A DNA stretch of 64,000 bases from Sinotaia quadrata (GCA_028829895.1 CM054177.1:45651164-45715163), one strand, 5' to 3'. Shown: positions 25,050 to 38,255, counted from the stretch's first letter. The notes: generated from the letters alone by a model not told the origin. Translations and numbers: made by a program.

Positions 25050-26880
25050 CTGAATAACACACTACTCGTAAGAGTAAGACTCACGCTCACTAAGCATGTG
25101 TTAGTCAGTGCGGCGTTTGCGTCAGTATGTTGGTGTGTCAGTCTAATAATTCCACCCACAAGACAAGATTTGAGGATGTGTAACTCTACCTGTAACCACC
25201 CTAACGACAACTTGAAACTAGTTGACGTGATGCTTGATTCGCGATTAGAACACGATTGACTGTCAATTGAGTTCACTCCCCTCTCAAAGTTGACGTTGCT
25301 GTCAGAAATTCGTTCGACAAAGAGAAGAAAATCCCAACAGGCATCGGCAAGAAGGTGACAACAGCTTGACTCTCGCGCTTTTCATGTAAGTATTTTATAA
25401 CAAAAATGTGTTCAATTTGTTGTGGCGAACTCTTGGCGTCAAAAATCAATAGCGCACCTTGAGCTTTGAGAAGTTCAGATATGATCTGATGTACCAGTTT
25501 TGTATTTTGCACAAACAAATAAAAAATTGTTGTAAGTTTAGGACAACATGAAATTCTGCATTTTGCTGTCGAATGTTTAATTTAGTATACCATCCGTGGA
25601 GATGTTGATTTAAATTAAATAACAATTCACAGAAAATTTAAAATGAATGTGAACACTATAGAACAAACTAAATGAATCAATATTTAGAATCACAGTTTAT
25701 TAATATTATTTTCCCTTTGGTTACAGTGTGAAATCTTTCGGAATTTAAAAGAAATGCGATATATATATATAACTTTAATGCAGTCGAATATGATTGTACA
25801 TGTAAATTCACATACAGAGGCATCTGTACACATTCTGCTCACAAGTACATCCCCTACTCATTACTCATTACTCATTACATACACATACACACCCACATTC
25901 CCTCTCATAAACACATTTCTTTCTTTCTTTACTTTCTGATTCGCTACAGACATTTCTTAACGAGTACACGCAAAGCTGGGTGAGCGTACGTATACCCCCC
26001 TCCCCGAAATCATGGCCATGGAATTACCTGTAATTAATGCAAGTTTGCAGAGGATAAAGTAGTGAGATTGGTAGACGGTTTGTATACTGATTGAGTAGCC
26101 AATAAGTCAGTACGCCTGTAAATGTTACACTCTCCACCCAAGAGCTATGAGAAGACTTAGAGAGACACAGATCGAATTCAGGCCCATGGACAAGGTGTAG
26201 AGTAGCTTGAGATTCGTCAGTCTCTGCGCCTATGTCCACTCGGGTACAATTACCCGCCTCCATTCGAATAGTCAGGTGGGTATCAACCGAGTTTATAATA
26301 TTCGTATGCAGAGGAGCTATATGCCAGAGCATTTTTTCGTAAATATAAATTTACGCTCCACGATGGAACCCGTTGTCTCCGTCATTTCATTATCGACAGT
26401 GATCCTCCTTGTTTACCCACCAGATGGCGAATGTTTTCACACTTCTGCAGGCATGATTCGCCCCGTTAACACTTAATGTATATGCTATTATTATGGCCTG
26501 AAATCAAAGATCGAGTCGTAAATTCTATTTTCAACATCTTTTTGGTTTCTCCCTCCGTCTTTCACGCGCGCACGCACGCACGCACGCACACACACAAAAA
26601 CACTGCACGCACATGTGATTTAAATGAGTAAGATATTTCTTCATAGTTACTGCGAACGATTTGAAAGGCACACGAATAGCAATCAAACACATGAACAATA
26701 GAGCAATACGCTTGATTGTTGCTTGCAACAAGAAGTGGCCACCACCTTCAGACTTTGACAGAGACCAGCTTGATTTACAGCAACCCACATTGGCATAAGG
26801 GCATCACGGCGTCATGAACAGAAGTGACTGTCCAGTTCAAGTACCTGAAAATAACAAATACAAAAGACTCTACGACACCA
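25050..26880. other. intergenic DNA without recognisable gene
   Basis: Open frames up to 102 codons on both strands have no recognisable domain or splice support. A short (CA)/(CGCA) tract lies near 26566-26596. Confidence 0.4.
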
Positions 26881-26884
26881 GTGT

Positions 26885-27260
26885 AACTACTCTTGATTTC
26901 ACAACGCCACTATACCTAAAACTGATTCTACAACGCCAATATAACCAAAAAATAATCATACGAAGCCATTATAACCAAAAATAATTATACGAAGCCAATA
27001 TAACCAAAAAATAATTATACGAAGCCAATATAACCAAAAATAATTATACGAAGCCATTATAACCAAAAATAATCATACGAAGCCAATATAACCAAAAATA
27101 ATTATACGAAGATAATATAACCAAAAATAATCATACGAAGCCAATATAACCAAAAATAATTATACGAAGATAATATAACCAAAAATAATCATACGAAGAT
27201 AATATAACCAAAAATAATTATACGAAGCCATTGTAACCAAGAATAATTATGTAACTACTC
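26885..27260. repeat. 29-31-bp minisatellite
   Basis: About eleven units of ATAACCAAAAATAATTATAC plus GAAGCCAAT, alternating between GAAGCCAATAT and GAAGATAATAT forms. The array ends about 40 bp before the outer end of a foldback-element arm. Confidence 0.93.
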
Positions 27261-27294
27261 GTGATTATACACTGCAAGTATAACTGCACATGAT

Positions 27295-27935
27295 TCTGTG
27301 ACGCCAACGCCATACTAGTTATAGTTATGATTATTATTGTTAATTAACCACACATAATTAATTACAAGTGATGAGAATCTTAATTAATGTTGTTAATAAT
27401 TCTTCTGAAAACACCACTCGTCTCTCTCACTTGGCAGATATGCGGGTGCTGTAAGCGTTTTCTCTCTTCCACAACATTAAAGACAAACATTTACCATCAC
27501 ACAATATTTCCATAGGTGGAAAACATTTTACTAAAGGAGAAGACAAATCTGCGTTTAATCTATATTTAGCAAGCACCCCCCTCCATCCACTTTCTACTCC
27601 AACCTAAGGTTTTCAATATGTGTAAAAGGGTCAATAAATTTAACAATAAATTTATTAAATCAATGAAATATACATATAACAAATTCAATGAAAAAGATTA
27701 CTTGACATCAATATGTCCGTGAAACCATGTTTGAATAACCTTAATACTATACAGTCTTGTTTCTGAAAACACAATTCAACAGATTAGTGTCAATACACAG
27801 GATAGTTTTATCAGAAAACACAATTCAACAGATTAGTGTCAATACACAGGATAGTTCTATCAGAGAACAGAAATGGCGTTATTAGAGATAAGCAATAATA
27901 GTTTCTATGTAAACCTATCAAGGCAAAACTGCAAT
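27295..27935 (-). mobile_element. foldback-element family, solo left arm (copy 3)
   Basis: From CTGTGACGCCAACGCC at about 27296 through TAATTACAAGTGATGAGAAT, TTCCATAGGTGGAAAAC, TTACTAAAGGAGAAGACAAA and CTAAATATAG (reverse complement) to GTTATTAGAGATAAGCAATA near 27895, this is the reverse complement of the right arms at 9.5, 21.5 and 41.7 kb and parallels the left arm at 39.9-40.4 kb. A stretch of about 45 bp (CAATTCAACAGATTAGTGTC) is duplicated at 27773 and 27820. The rest of the element is missing. Confidence 0.8.
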
Positions 27936-28006
27936 AGTCCTTATTTCTCAATTCTGTACTCGTAGAACAAGCATGGAGCTGAGAGGAATTCCTTCATATC
28001 TCTCTC

Positions 28007-28143
<137 letters not shown>

Positions 28144-28177
28144 ATAAAAAATATTCTAAGAGAGTTTGTGTAGTTAA

Positions 28178-28179
<2 letters not shown>

Positions 28180-28214
<35 letters not shown>

Positions 28215-28302
28215 GTCTGTCTGTCTGTCCGTCCGTCCGTCCGTCCATCCATCCATCCATCCATCCATCCATCCATCCATCTATCTATCTATCTATCTAT
28301 CA
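28180..28302. repeat. compound (ATCT)/(GTCT)/(GTCC)/(ATCC) microsatellite
   Basis: The tetranucleotide drifts stepwise from ATCT to GTCT, GTCC, ATCC and back to ATCT, which points to slippage with successive base changes. Confidence 0.98.
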
Positions 28303-28304
28303 TT

Positions 28305-29330
28305 TATTTGTCTCTTTATTGTTTTATCTTAAATTCAGAAATAATAAGAGTGGGTGGGTGGGGGACGTATAATGGTTTCCTTACAGCATTCTGATAAAAA
28401 ATAAAAAACCTCACAGAGTTAAATAGGAAGAGTCTTGGGCAGATGCACTTAACAATAACTCTAAGCAACGAGAGAAGCATTGAGACTCCCTAGTGACCAG
28501 AACGCTGGGTCAGAGCAGTCACAAGAGAACCAGACCGCCTTACTTCCATAAATTCTGCCAAAGCACTATATCCAAGACACCGTTTTCATGTCGTTTCCAT
28601 GCAATGTTCGCTCGCCACAGAGTTCAAAACACAGGTGCAGAAACAAAACATTAAATGACTTCAAGTCAGCCTATGCACTTACATATTCAAAGAACAATTT
28701 CTGTTTCTTTTATTAGGAGTTTTCTTTGAAGAGCCATTCTAGTTAGCTGTAAAGTACACACAATTATCAAAGTCTGGGCGGTTAATGGCAAGTGGGCCAA
28801 TATTTAACCAGCATGTATTAGTTGCTAGCGCCTTTGACGTTCCCCAGGACATAAAAAGACACACCCAGAGCGAACTTGCTGACGCATGTAGAATATTACT
28901 CTGGGTAAAGAGAGACTATTGTTTTGTTTTGCCATTTTAAACCAGTCCACAAAATAGTTTCTATTGACACGTCGAGGATTCGTAAATTTACGGCCCAACA
29001 TACACACCAAACACATAGGCACAACCCTCCACAATAAAGACACACACACACACACGCTCACTCACACACACACAAACACACAGGCACATCCCTCCACGAT
29101 AAAGACACACACGCTCACTCACACACACAAACGCTTATACCCCTTCGATGATTTTAAAATATCAAGTTGATACATATTTTCAGAAAGAATTTTAAAATCT
29201 ACATTTTCACTTACCGATTGAGTGGTGTTTTTAGTGGTTTTTATTATAGTTGACTTAATTTGCGACTTTGTAACACGGTTTAGCTACATTCATTCAATGA
29301 TGTTATATCTCTGGGACTTTGCAATACGAA
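28305..29330. other. intergenic DNA with a duplicated CA-rich segment
   Basis: No gene is recognised. At about 29015-29135 a segment of about 60 bp (CACAGGCACATCCCTCCACG and CTCACTCACACACAC) is present twice. Confidence 0.5.
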
Positions 29331-29334
29331 TTCT

Positions 29335-29625
29335 GTTGTGATAATTGGTTAAAGATATCTATGCATTGCTGATTTTGTGACTTAATGGGTTAAACATGAT
29401 GATGCATTGCTCACTGTATACCTTTAATGGGCTAGATAAATCTGTACAGTGCCGATGTTGTGACTTAATGGTTTAAACATGATGCATTTGCTCACTGAAT
29501 GTCTTTAATGGGTTAGATAAATCTGTACATGCCGATGCTGTGACTTAATGGGTTAAACATGATGCATTGCTCACTAAATGGCTTTAATGGGTTATATAAT
29601 ATGTATAGTGCCGATGTGATGAATA
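29335..29625. repeat. about 79-bp minisatellite
   Basis: Three to four diverged units with TGTGACTTAATGGGTTAAAC, ATGATGCATTGCTCACT and TTTAATGGGTTAGATAAATC; clear starts near 29379, 29459 and 29539. Confidence 0.85.
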
Positions 29626-29824
29626 TAATTCGTTAAATAACATTTATACATGACAATTTTGGGGGTTAGATATTCTAATTTTATGACCATACCTGGTGAG
29701 CTATGCACTAACAATATGAAAGTTATATTTGATTTTACATTTCTGATTGTGCACAGGGATTCCTGATTGACTAAGTAAATATGTGCCTTGATTCTAGATT
29801 CATGCATTGCTGCCATTTTAGCCA

Positions 29825-30065
29825 TAATTAGGTTAGAGATGTCTGTGCACTGAAGTTGTTTCAGCCATAATAGGTTAGAGATGTCTGTGCACTGAAGTTG
29901 TTTTAGCCATAATAGGTTAGAGATGTCTGTGCACTGAAGTTGTTTCAGCCATAATAGGTTAGAGATGTCTGTGCACTGAAGTTGTTTCAGCCATAATAGG
30001 TTAGAGATGTCTGTGCACTGAAGTTGTTTCAGCCATAATAGGTTAGAGATGTCTATGCATTGCTG
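29825..30065. repeat. 42-bp minisatellite, 5-6 units
   Basis: GGTTAGAGATGTCTGTGCAC starts at 29831 and 29873 and continues every 42 bp; the units are nearly identical. It directly continues the looser repeat region upstream. Confidence 0.95.
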
Positions 30066-30496
30066 ATGTTTTTAGCCATAATTGGTTAGGAAAGTCTATA
30101 TATTACTGACATTTTAGGCACTATTGAATAGATATTTTGTGGATGCATTTCTGATACTTTAACCACAATGGGTTTGATATTACTGCATTGTTGAAGTTTA
30201 AACGATTGACGATTTTTCAGTCACAACGTTGTAGAACTGTCTTTGCATTGGTGATGTTTTAGCAACAATTAATGACGTATGTGGCTCTATGCCTAATAGT
30301 ATATGCAGTGATAGAGCTAATGAAATATGCATTGCTCTGTTTGTGTTTATGTCTACCTGTTATGACTGTAAGTGCGTGATATATCGGCATCTTTGAAACG
30401 TGTCTTTTCTCCCTCGCAATAGTTCTGCTACTTGCTTCTGTGACTGTTTCGGAAATTCAGTAGCGTATCTTTACGTCTGCTACAGTATTTTTGTAA

Positions 30497-30672
30497 CATA
30501 AGAGTGGTGGAGTAAATTTGCCTATATCTATAGTTCTAGACTTAATTGTTATATAATTGTAAATTGTTGAAATGACCAGATCTTGGGCACTCCCTGTGAT
30601 GGTACTTTTGTGTCAGAGTTGGAGTAAACAAGTCGAGTTGAGAATATGCTAGAAAATTGCTGAGGTATTTTT
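30497..30672 (+). mobile_element. foldback-element family, core fragment
   Basis: GTGGAGTAAATTTGCCTATA through TTGGGCACTCCCTGTGATGG to GAATATGCTAGAAAATTGCT matches the core of the copies at 7.9 and 40.67 kb. Flanking arms are absent. Confidence 0.75.
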
Positions 30673-30699
30673 TAAAAAAATGTTTCCATTTCTGTACAG

Positions 30700-31060
30700 T
30701 ACCATTAGTTGTGTAACGTATTATAATACGTTATATAATTATTAAATATATGTTACCAGTTCTGTACCTGTGCTTTGTAAGCTATTGTTATTTGTTTTCT
30801 AACGTAGCCCTTACTATATGTTATCGTTTCTGTAACAGAATATCTGTAACGCATCTATTAGTTATGCTATCAGTTCTGTAACATACGCCTATGCCAGCAG
30901 TTTTGCAACGTATGTCTGTCTGTGTCAGCAGATTTGTAATGTATATCTATATCTCTGTCAGTAGATTTAGAACGTATATTTGTGTCAGCAGTTTTGTAAC
31001 GTTTATTTATTTGCCTTTGTCTTCAGTTATGCAATGTTTCTCAGCATTGCGTTGGCATTT
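30700..31060. repeat. diverged GTAACGTAT/CAGCAGTTCTG repeats
   Basis: Loose relatives of the 33-bp unit found at 31.45-31.80 kb, for example TCAGTTCTGTAACATACGCC and GTCAGCAGTTTTGTAACG. Confidence 0.6.
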
Positions 31061-31130
31061 CTGTTACATATCTCTATATTGTGTCGGAATTTATCACATC
31101 TCTCTGTTTCTGTGTGGGCATTTTTGTTAC

Positions 31131-31256
<126 letters not shown>

Positions 31257-31439
31257 GATGGTATATATGTTATATATCTTTATATCTGTGTCATAATTTC
31301 TGTTACGTCTCTATAACTTTGTCAGCATATTTGTTACATATCTCTATATCTGTGTCGGTATTTCTATGACATGTTTTGGTGTCCATGTAGGCAGTTCTGG
31401 AGCATTCTACTATACCGTTTGGCAGTTCTATAACGTTTC

Positions 31440-31800
31440 ATTAGGTCATCAGTTCTCTAACGTACCTCTATGTCTTTGTCAGCAGTTCTGTAATGTATCT
31501 CTATGTCTTCGTCAGCAGTTCTGTAATGTATCTCTATGTCTTTGTCAGCAGTTCTGTAATGTATCTCTATGTCTTCGTCAGCAGTTCTATTACGTTTCAT
31601 CATGTCTTTGTCAGCAGTACTATAATGTATTTCTATGTCTTCGTCAGCAGTTCTGTAATGTATCTCTATGTCTTCGTCAGCAGTTCTATTACGTTTCATC
31701 ATGTCTTTGTCAGCAGTACTATAATGTATTTCTATGTCTTCGTCAGCAGTTCTGTAACGTTTTATTATGTCTTCGTCAGCAGTTCTGTAACGTACCTCTC
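31440..31800. repeat. 33-bp minisatellite A
   Basis: Units of 33 bp, CAGCAGTTCTGTAATGTATC plus TCTATGTCTTTGT, with a higher-order alternation of variants (TTCTATTACGTTTCATCATG and GTACTATAATGTATTTCTAT). Because the period is a multiple of three, frames remain open on both strands; these frames are not genes. Confidence 0.93.
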
Positions 31801-31899
31801 GGCTTTGTGTTTCTATTCTGTTTTTCCTTGTCGATGTAGCAATTCACCATCATTGCACGTTTCCATTGGCAATTTAATATCGCATCTTTATGTTTGCTT

Positions 31900-32285
31900 C
31901 AGCATTTCTGTGAGGTGTCTGTATGCCTATTTAGACAGTTCTGTGAAGTATCTGTATGCCTATTTAGACAGTTCTGTAGTAGCTGTATGCCTATTTAGAC
32001 AGTTCTGGTGAAGTATCTGTATGCCTATTTAGACAGTTCTGTAAGGTATTTGTATGCCTATTTAGACAGTTCTGTAAGGTATTTGTATGTCTATTTAGAC
32101 AGTTCTGTAAGGTATTTGTATGTCTATTTAGACAGTTCTGTAAGGTATTTGTATGCCTATTTAGACAGTTCTGTAAGGTATTTGTATGTCTATTTAGACA
32201 GTTCTGTAAGGTATTTGTATGTCTATTTAGACAGTTCTGTAAGGTATTTGTATGCGTATGTCGACAGTTCTGTAACTGTTATCTC
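31900..32285. repeat. 33-bp minisatellite B
   Basis: About eleven units of AGACAGTTCTGTAAGGTATT plus TGTATGCCTATTT. It shares the CAGTTCTGTAA core and 33-bp length with the array at 31.44-31.80 kb, so both descend from one ancestral array. The in-frame 11-residue repeats are an artefact. Confidence 0.95.
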
Positions 32286-32484
32286 TATTATTTAGAACTA
32301 TAACTGTGAAATGTTTTAATCCGGTCTACTCAGTCTTTTAAATACATCTGTTCACGCTCTGCTGGTTAAATGGGGCAGTGCGCTGCGTGCTAGGAAGGCG
32401 TTGGCTCTCTTGATTGCGTGGGTTTGTGTTGTTTGGATTGAAAAGAAAATGTTCATTGTTGACGAAATATGTCAAATCGTTTCT

Positions 32485-32489
<5 letters not shown>

Positions 32490-32536
<47 letters not shown>
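32490..32536. repeat. (CT)n microsatellite
   Basis: An uninterrupted CT run. Confidence 0.97.
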
Positions 32537-32537
<1 letters not shown>

Positions 32538-32624
32538 AAACATTTAGTACTTTTTACGTCTAGAATTTGCAACTAATACTAATATGATTAGGTTTACTCC
32601 TATAGACACGTACATCCGCTTATA

Positions 32625-32835
32625 CATAAAAATATATATAATCCAAACATATATACAAAATATATACACACATACAAATATACATACAAAAGAAATACAC
32701 ACATACATTATACATACAAATATACATACATTCACATATATATACCCATACATACATACAACAAATATACATATATGCATACACTAAAATTTTCATATGT
32801 GTACATACATACAAATATACAAACATACACATTGC
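32625..32835. repeat. ATACATACAAATATAC low-complexity tract
   Basis: Mixed ATAC/ATAT/ACAA repeats without a fixed period. The Tyr/Ile/His-rich frames over it are artefacts. Confidence 0.85.
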
Positions 32836-32839
32836 CTTT

Positions 32840-33875
32840 CATATACACACCATCATCACTAACTTTCTAGCACCAAATCACCACTCCTACATATTTCCGA
32901 AAGTAAATTTAGATCATCTATCGAAGACTCTTTCGAAATTTCAAGACAAAACCAAAAAGGAAACAAACAGAAATGAAAAACACCCGCAGACGGATGTGCC
33001 TTCCAGTTCCACATCCTAAACGAGTCTGTTACTAGAGCAATTCTTCCAGTTCATCAAAGAAACTCAGACATGCTGCTGGGCTCAACTGCCTCGGCTCGGG
33101 TCCTTGACGCGGCCTCGTGTGTAGAGACAGATACAGTATTCTCTGGAACTATTACAGAGACTATGTCTATCTCCTTCTTGTAGACAGTATCTGATTGCTA
33201 GCGATCAATCACTTCATGAAAAGCATTTCGACCTGAGCACGCACATATCAAGTCCATTTGCTCGGGTTTGAATGGGAAGCAACTTCGTCATAAAGGGAGA
33301 TAATGTGTTCGATCTATGAACAGAATGGGAACCCTGTTCGTGATAAAGTAAGATAAGACAATTTTTTTCCTTCTTTCTTTCTACGTGACATGGCCAAATC
33401 AAACAGAGTAACGAGGGGCGCGCCCTATACGACAGAGTGCGCTTTAAACCTTGGTCCAAGTTTAATTTACAGCTTACCCGACAGCAATCTTTGTAATGAA
33501 CAAGTAATTGGTGCCATTAACATTTCTCATATAAGCGTGCGGTTACTGAGCTACACCAATGATAAAACAGTGAAACGGAATGGAATCATCATGGATCATA
33601 TCAAAGGATTGCGGTACTGGAGAAGGAATTGAGGAATTACATCATTAGATCTGTAACTTGGGTAAGCCTTTCCTACTCGGATATTTTTTATGCTTTGAAT
33701 GCTGCTTGAGTCAAGCGGTTTCAGCGTTGCGTTTTATTTTAATCTCGAGAAATTAAAGTACGAAGCCCCACGCTAAGAATTAATCCTTTCCAGTGCAGAC
33801 CTCGTTTGTTTCTGGAGTCGAGTTTTGAAAATATTTTAAGGCAAGCATTTCATTCCGTTAGATGATCTAAGCAAA
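32840..33875. other. intergenic DNA without recognisable gene
   Basis: Short frames of about 80 codons (33214-33459 minus, 33390-33632 plus) overlap each other and carry no recognisable domain. Confidence 0.4.
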
Positions 33876-33962
33876 GCCGTGGGATTAGGCTCTATCTTGA
33901 CATAATATACCAATATCTTTTGTGCATATTTGCCAAATTCTCTCTCTCCCTCCCCAGGTGTA

Positions 33963-33970
<8 letters not shown>
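33876..33970 (+). mobile_element. dispersed repeat ending in CCCCAGGTGTAATCTATC
   Basis: About 90 bp (GGGATTAGGCTCTATCTTGA, TTTTGTGCATATTTGCCAAA, TCTCTCCCTCCCCAGGTGTA) is repeated with about 85-90% identity at 47817-47920. In both places it runs directly into ATCT repeats. This looks like the 3' terminal part of a mobile element with a tetranucleotide tail. Confidence 0.6.
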
Positions 33971-34221
<251 letters not shown>

Positions 34222-34224
34222 AGC

Positions 34225-35505
34225 TCATTTATCATTAGTTCCATATTACACTATATCATTATACACATTACACGAAGTCAGTCAAACACAATAGCAAAAT
34301 AATGATAATTGTGCCCTCTCTTAATCACAAATCAAGCTTCATATAAGCAACCCCGTATTTGTTGTTGGCAGTTGTTCATAACTAGGTTTGCCTGCACCAA
34401 ACATTATTGCGTTTAACTTGAAACAAGTCTCTGAACAAGTGGATTGGAAATAAACGTCACACCGCTCCCAAACAAAGACCATTACAATAGTGTGAGCAGA
34501 GATGTCTGTGCATTTTCTCTGGAAACATTTAATGACGTCATGGTGTTCAGAGCGCCGATCATTTCGTTGTTCGATATTATTACTGCCTCTAGGTGCAACC
34601 CAACGTCCTCTTGAACGTTGGTGGGCAAGTTTGAAGCAATGACACATTACGCACATTTTAAAGGTACACTTAATGCAAACAGTTTTCATCTCAAGCTAGA
34701 AATCGGTTCAGTAAATTCTAATTGTCTGGAAGGAATGCAGTATGACTGAGGCTGGCGATTGAATGACTTCTCAGTGCAGCCAAAGAAGAATGAGTTCCCC
34801 AAACAGTTCGAATTAATTTCTCTGGAAGTATAAGTCCCCAACGCGGCAGTCTTGTTCAGACATCTAACCGTAGTGGGAATAAACTGAAAAAGTATATTTT
34901 TGCGAGTGTTGTTACATAAGGATATATAGAATCGTAGCCAGCCTAAATGTACGATATTTAAAAAGCTGAAAGCTAGATCCAAAATTAATGGGTTTAATTT
35001 CAGGCATAGAATCTACATTTTTTAATCTAGGCCCAGATTTCTGCCGGCTTCATTTTAGGTAAGGAAAATTTACGATGCAGATCGTATGCCGATATCTTAA
35101 ATCTAGAAAACAAATTGTGAATTTAATACTAACGTAAATATAACTTAACTTTAATTTAGGTCCAATGGACAAAGTTTTTAAAAGTCCTGATTTCATGAAC
35201 TTTAAATTAGTGTCAGAATTCACTTTTTATCTTCATCTTCTGACATGAAACACCATTACACAAATATTATCTTAAAAGAATGTTTTTATTATATTGTACT
35301 TTTAGAAATGACTTCTGAAAAGCCTTCAAAGAGAGAAAAAATTAAGCCTTTTCAGCAATAAAACATAAATGGTTCGCCTCAAAAATATCTGATTTTAAAA
35401 ATATTATTCAGACTAGTAATAAACATAGGGTGTTTGAAGAGCAGATCTATACGGCACTGCTGATACTTGATGAAGAGATGAAAACTCTTCACTTTGGAAA
35501 CAAAT
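34225..35505. other. intergenic DNA without recognisable gene
   Basis: Minus-strand frames of 116 codons (34339-34689) and 98 codons (34686-34982) lie end to end but match no family I recognise and show no codon-level signal. They are not called as genes. Confidence 0.4.
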
Positions 35506-35509
35506 AATT

Positions 35510-35666
35510 CAATTAATATTATGCTGTATACACTCAAAGTAAGCAGGGCTGTATCTTACTGATTAATATTATGCTGTATACACTCAAAGTAAGCAGGGCT
35601 ATATCTTACTGATTAATATTATGCTGTATACACTCAAAGTAAGCAGGGCTATATCTTACTGATTAA
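35510..35666. repeat. 50-bp minisatellite, three units
   Basis: ATTAATATTATGCTGTATAC followed by ACTCAAAGTAAGCAGGGCT, starting at 35512, 35562 and 35612. The second and third units are identical. Confidence 0.95.
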
Positions 35667-36278
35667 TCGGTTTTAAAATTAAAATATATGTCAGTAGGAC
35701 AGTGAGAGCTAGAATTTATAGTGCTAACGGCATCACACTGTTGTTGAACTACCAGCATTGCAAAATGGCGATTGACGACCAATTTTGAAGATATATCCTC
35801 CAAGATGATCTGGAGTCCGGTCGAATTCACAAAGTTTAACCGGTAGTAGCTAGGAACACGCGATAACATCAGCTGTAGTAGCCAGTCGTAGCAGCAGCAT
35901 TGGGTAACGGCAGCAAAAGGTGGATATGAATCTGACACCAGTCCGGCCGATCAGAAGAGTGCTAGAGTTGATGTCAGTAGGACTGGACGATAGGAGTACA
36001 CTAGTGTGACCATCACCAAAAGTGTCGGACTTGATACAGGTTAGCTAATAATACGTTGTGAGACACAGGAAAGCGACTGACCACTTCTACTCTGGCTGCT
36101 TTAGAACAGGCTGAGACTCAAATAAATATCGTCCAGTGACGAGGTTTTTTCGAGGAAATGTTTGACCAGATGAAGGACTGCGCCCCAAGATATCCCTCTG
36201 ACTCAATGGTGAAATAGCGTTGGGCCGTTTTACGTCACGTTCGTGCGTAAATCCTGAATTTGCTTTCTGTTTTACAAA

Positions 36279-36385
36279 AGTAACACTCAAAGAATACAGA
36301 GTGTGGCATGTTAGTGCTGTTACACGTGCAACAGTAACACTCAAAGAATACAGAGTGTGGCATGTTAGTGCCGTTATACCTGCAC
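36279..36385. repeat. 54-bp duplication
   Basis: GTAACACTCAAAGAATACAG occurs at 36280 and 36334, followed in both copies by AGTGTGGCATGTTAGTGC. Confidence 0.9.
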
Positions 36386-36514
36386 TAAAAGCGAGTCAAG
36401 GACGTGACTATTAAGGTAACTTGGTTTACGTTTACATTTCAATTTCATTCATTAGATATAAAATCATTTCAAAGAAAAAATGGAAAACGTTATAAAGTAG
36501 GGGAGGAAAGTGCA

Positions 36515-36890
36515 CACAGACGTTGCGTGACAGACGCTACGTGACAAACAGACTTTGCGTGACACACAGACGTTGCCTGACACACAGACGTTGCGTGACA
36601 GACGCTACGTGACAAACAGACTTTGCGTGACACACAGACGTTGCGTGACAGGCGCTACGTGACAAACAGACTTTGCATGACACACAGGCGTTGCGTGACA
36701 GATGCTACGTGACACACAGACGTTGCGTGACACACAGATGTTGCGTGACAAACAGACTTTGCGTGACACACAGACGTTGCGTCACTTGCGTGGCAGACTT
36801 TGCGTGACACACAAACGTTGCGTGAAAGACTGCGTGACACAGACGTTGCGTGAGAAACAGATTTTGCGCGACACACATGTACGTATACAA
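36515..36890. repeat. minisatellite of 17-20-bp units (ACAGACGTTGCGTGAC)
   Basis: About twenty short units of ACACAGACGTTGCGTGACA and ACAAACAGACTTTGCGTGAC, mixed in irregular order. It is one of the few CpG-rich arrays in the window. The repetitive frames on both strands are artefacts. Confidence 0.93.
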
Positions 36891-37071
36891 ATTTCGCGCC
36901 TCAGACACAAACAACTAACTCACAAACACGAGCATTCACTCAGACACAATCACAAATACCAACATATACAAATACTATCACATTTGACACAAGGAGAGAA
37001 TTACTTACCCATTAATTACACACATATACTCCACTAGAACTCATTTACATATATACATACATAGTTCAACA

Positions 37072-37072
<1 letters not shown>

Positions 37073-37126
<54 letters not shown>
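37073..37126. repeat. (AC)n microsatellite
   Basis: An uninterrupted AC run of about 27 units. Confidence 0.97.
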
Positions 37127-37128
<2 letters not shown>

Positions 37129-37384
37129 TGCATGCCACAAGTCTCCAAAGGCGTTTACTTTGTAACACTACCATCAGAATAGAAATTTTAAAAAAGAAGC
37201 ATATATCTAATTTTACTGACTTAAACCTAGTTTCTACAGCGTGCTTCTAGAAACAATGTATTAGACTGAAAGTTCTTTAGACGTTGCTTCTTGAATACAT
37301 GGCATAAACTCTTCGCTTACATTCTTTCTCAAGACTAAAGTTCCAAGCAAGAATTGCAAGCCCGCCATTAGTTGACTGCTCTAA

Positions 37385-37640
37385 TCAGGCCCAGCCACTC
37401 TCCAAGCTTTCTTCAAGTTCCTTTCAGTTGAATCTCCAGTTCAATCACCAATTCTACTCTAAGATTTCTTTAAGTCCAACCATTCCTTGAGCTTTCTGCA
37501 AATCCAACCATTCCTTGAGCTTTCTACATGTCCAACACTCCCCAAACTCTCTACAACTCCTCCATTCCTTGAGTGTTGTTCAAGTCCAACAACTCCTTGG
37601 GTTTTCTTCTAGTTCAGTCACTTCCCTGGTTTATCTCCAG
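37385..37640. repeat. degenerate CCAACCATTCCTTGAGCTTT repeat
   Basis: Six to eight diverged units of about 30 bp with CCTTGAGCTTTCT and CAAGTCCAAC. Confidence 0.7.
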
Positions 37641-37734
37641 GTTTAATCGCATAAGCATATCCTAGACAGATGGATGGACATGTGTGTTTGTTTGTGTGTG
37701 TGCAATGTAATACGTCGTGACAATCATGCTTGAA

Positions 37735-38255
37735 TACACATCTATACGAGTATGTAGTAGTTGTTGTGACAGTCAGGTTCGACCGAAAATCTATAGGATT
37801 ATGTAGTAACAGGTCGTGCCAGTAATTTTTGAATACAGACCTATAGGATTATGTAGTAACAGGTCGTGACTGTCATTTGGGAATACAAATCTATAGGATT
37901 ATGTAGTAACAGGTTGTGACTGTCATTTGTGAATACAAATCTATAGGATTATGTAGTAACATGTCGTGACCGTCATGTGTGAATACAGACCTATAGGATT
38001 ATGTAGTAACAGGTCTTGCCAGTCATTTGTGAATATAGACCTATATGATTATGTAGTAACAGGTCTTGCCAGTCATTTGTGAATATAGACCTATAGGATT
38101 ATGTAGTAACAGGTCTTGCCAGTCATTTGTGAATACAGACCTATAGGATTGTGTCGTGACAGTCATTTGTGAATACAAACCTATAGGATTATGTAGTAGT
38201 AGATCGTGACAGTCCGTGTTTGAATACAAATCTATAAGAGTATGTAGCAACAGAT
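37735..38255. repeat. 50-bp minisatellite, about ten units
   Basis: CTATAGGATTATGTAGTAAC recurs every 50 bp (37791, 37841, 37891), with CAGGTCGTGACTGTCATTTG between. Confidence 0.95.

Noticed and set aside
34339..34982. Two adjoining minus-strand frames of 116 and 98 codons as a gene
   Set aside because: No recognised domain, no splice sites linking them, and composition typical of non-coding DNA.
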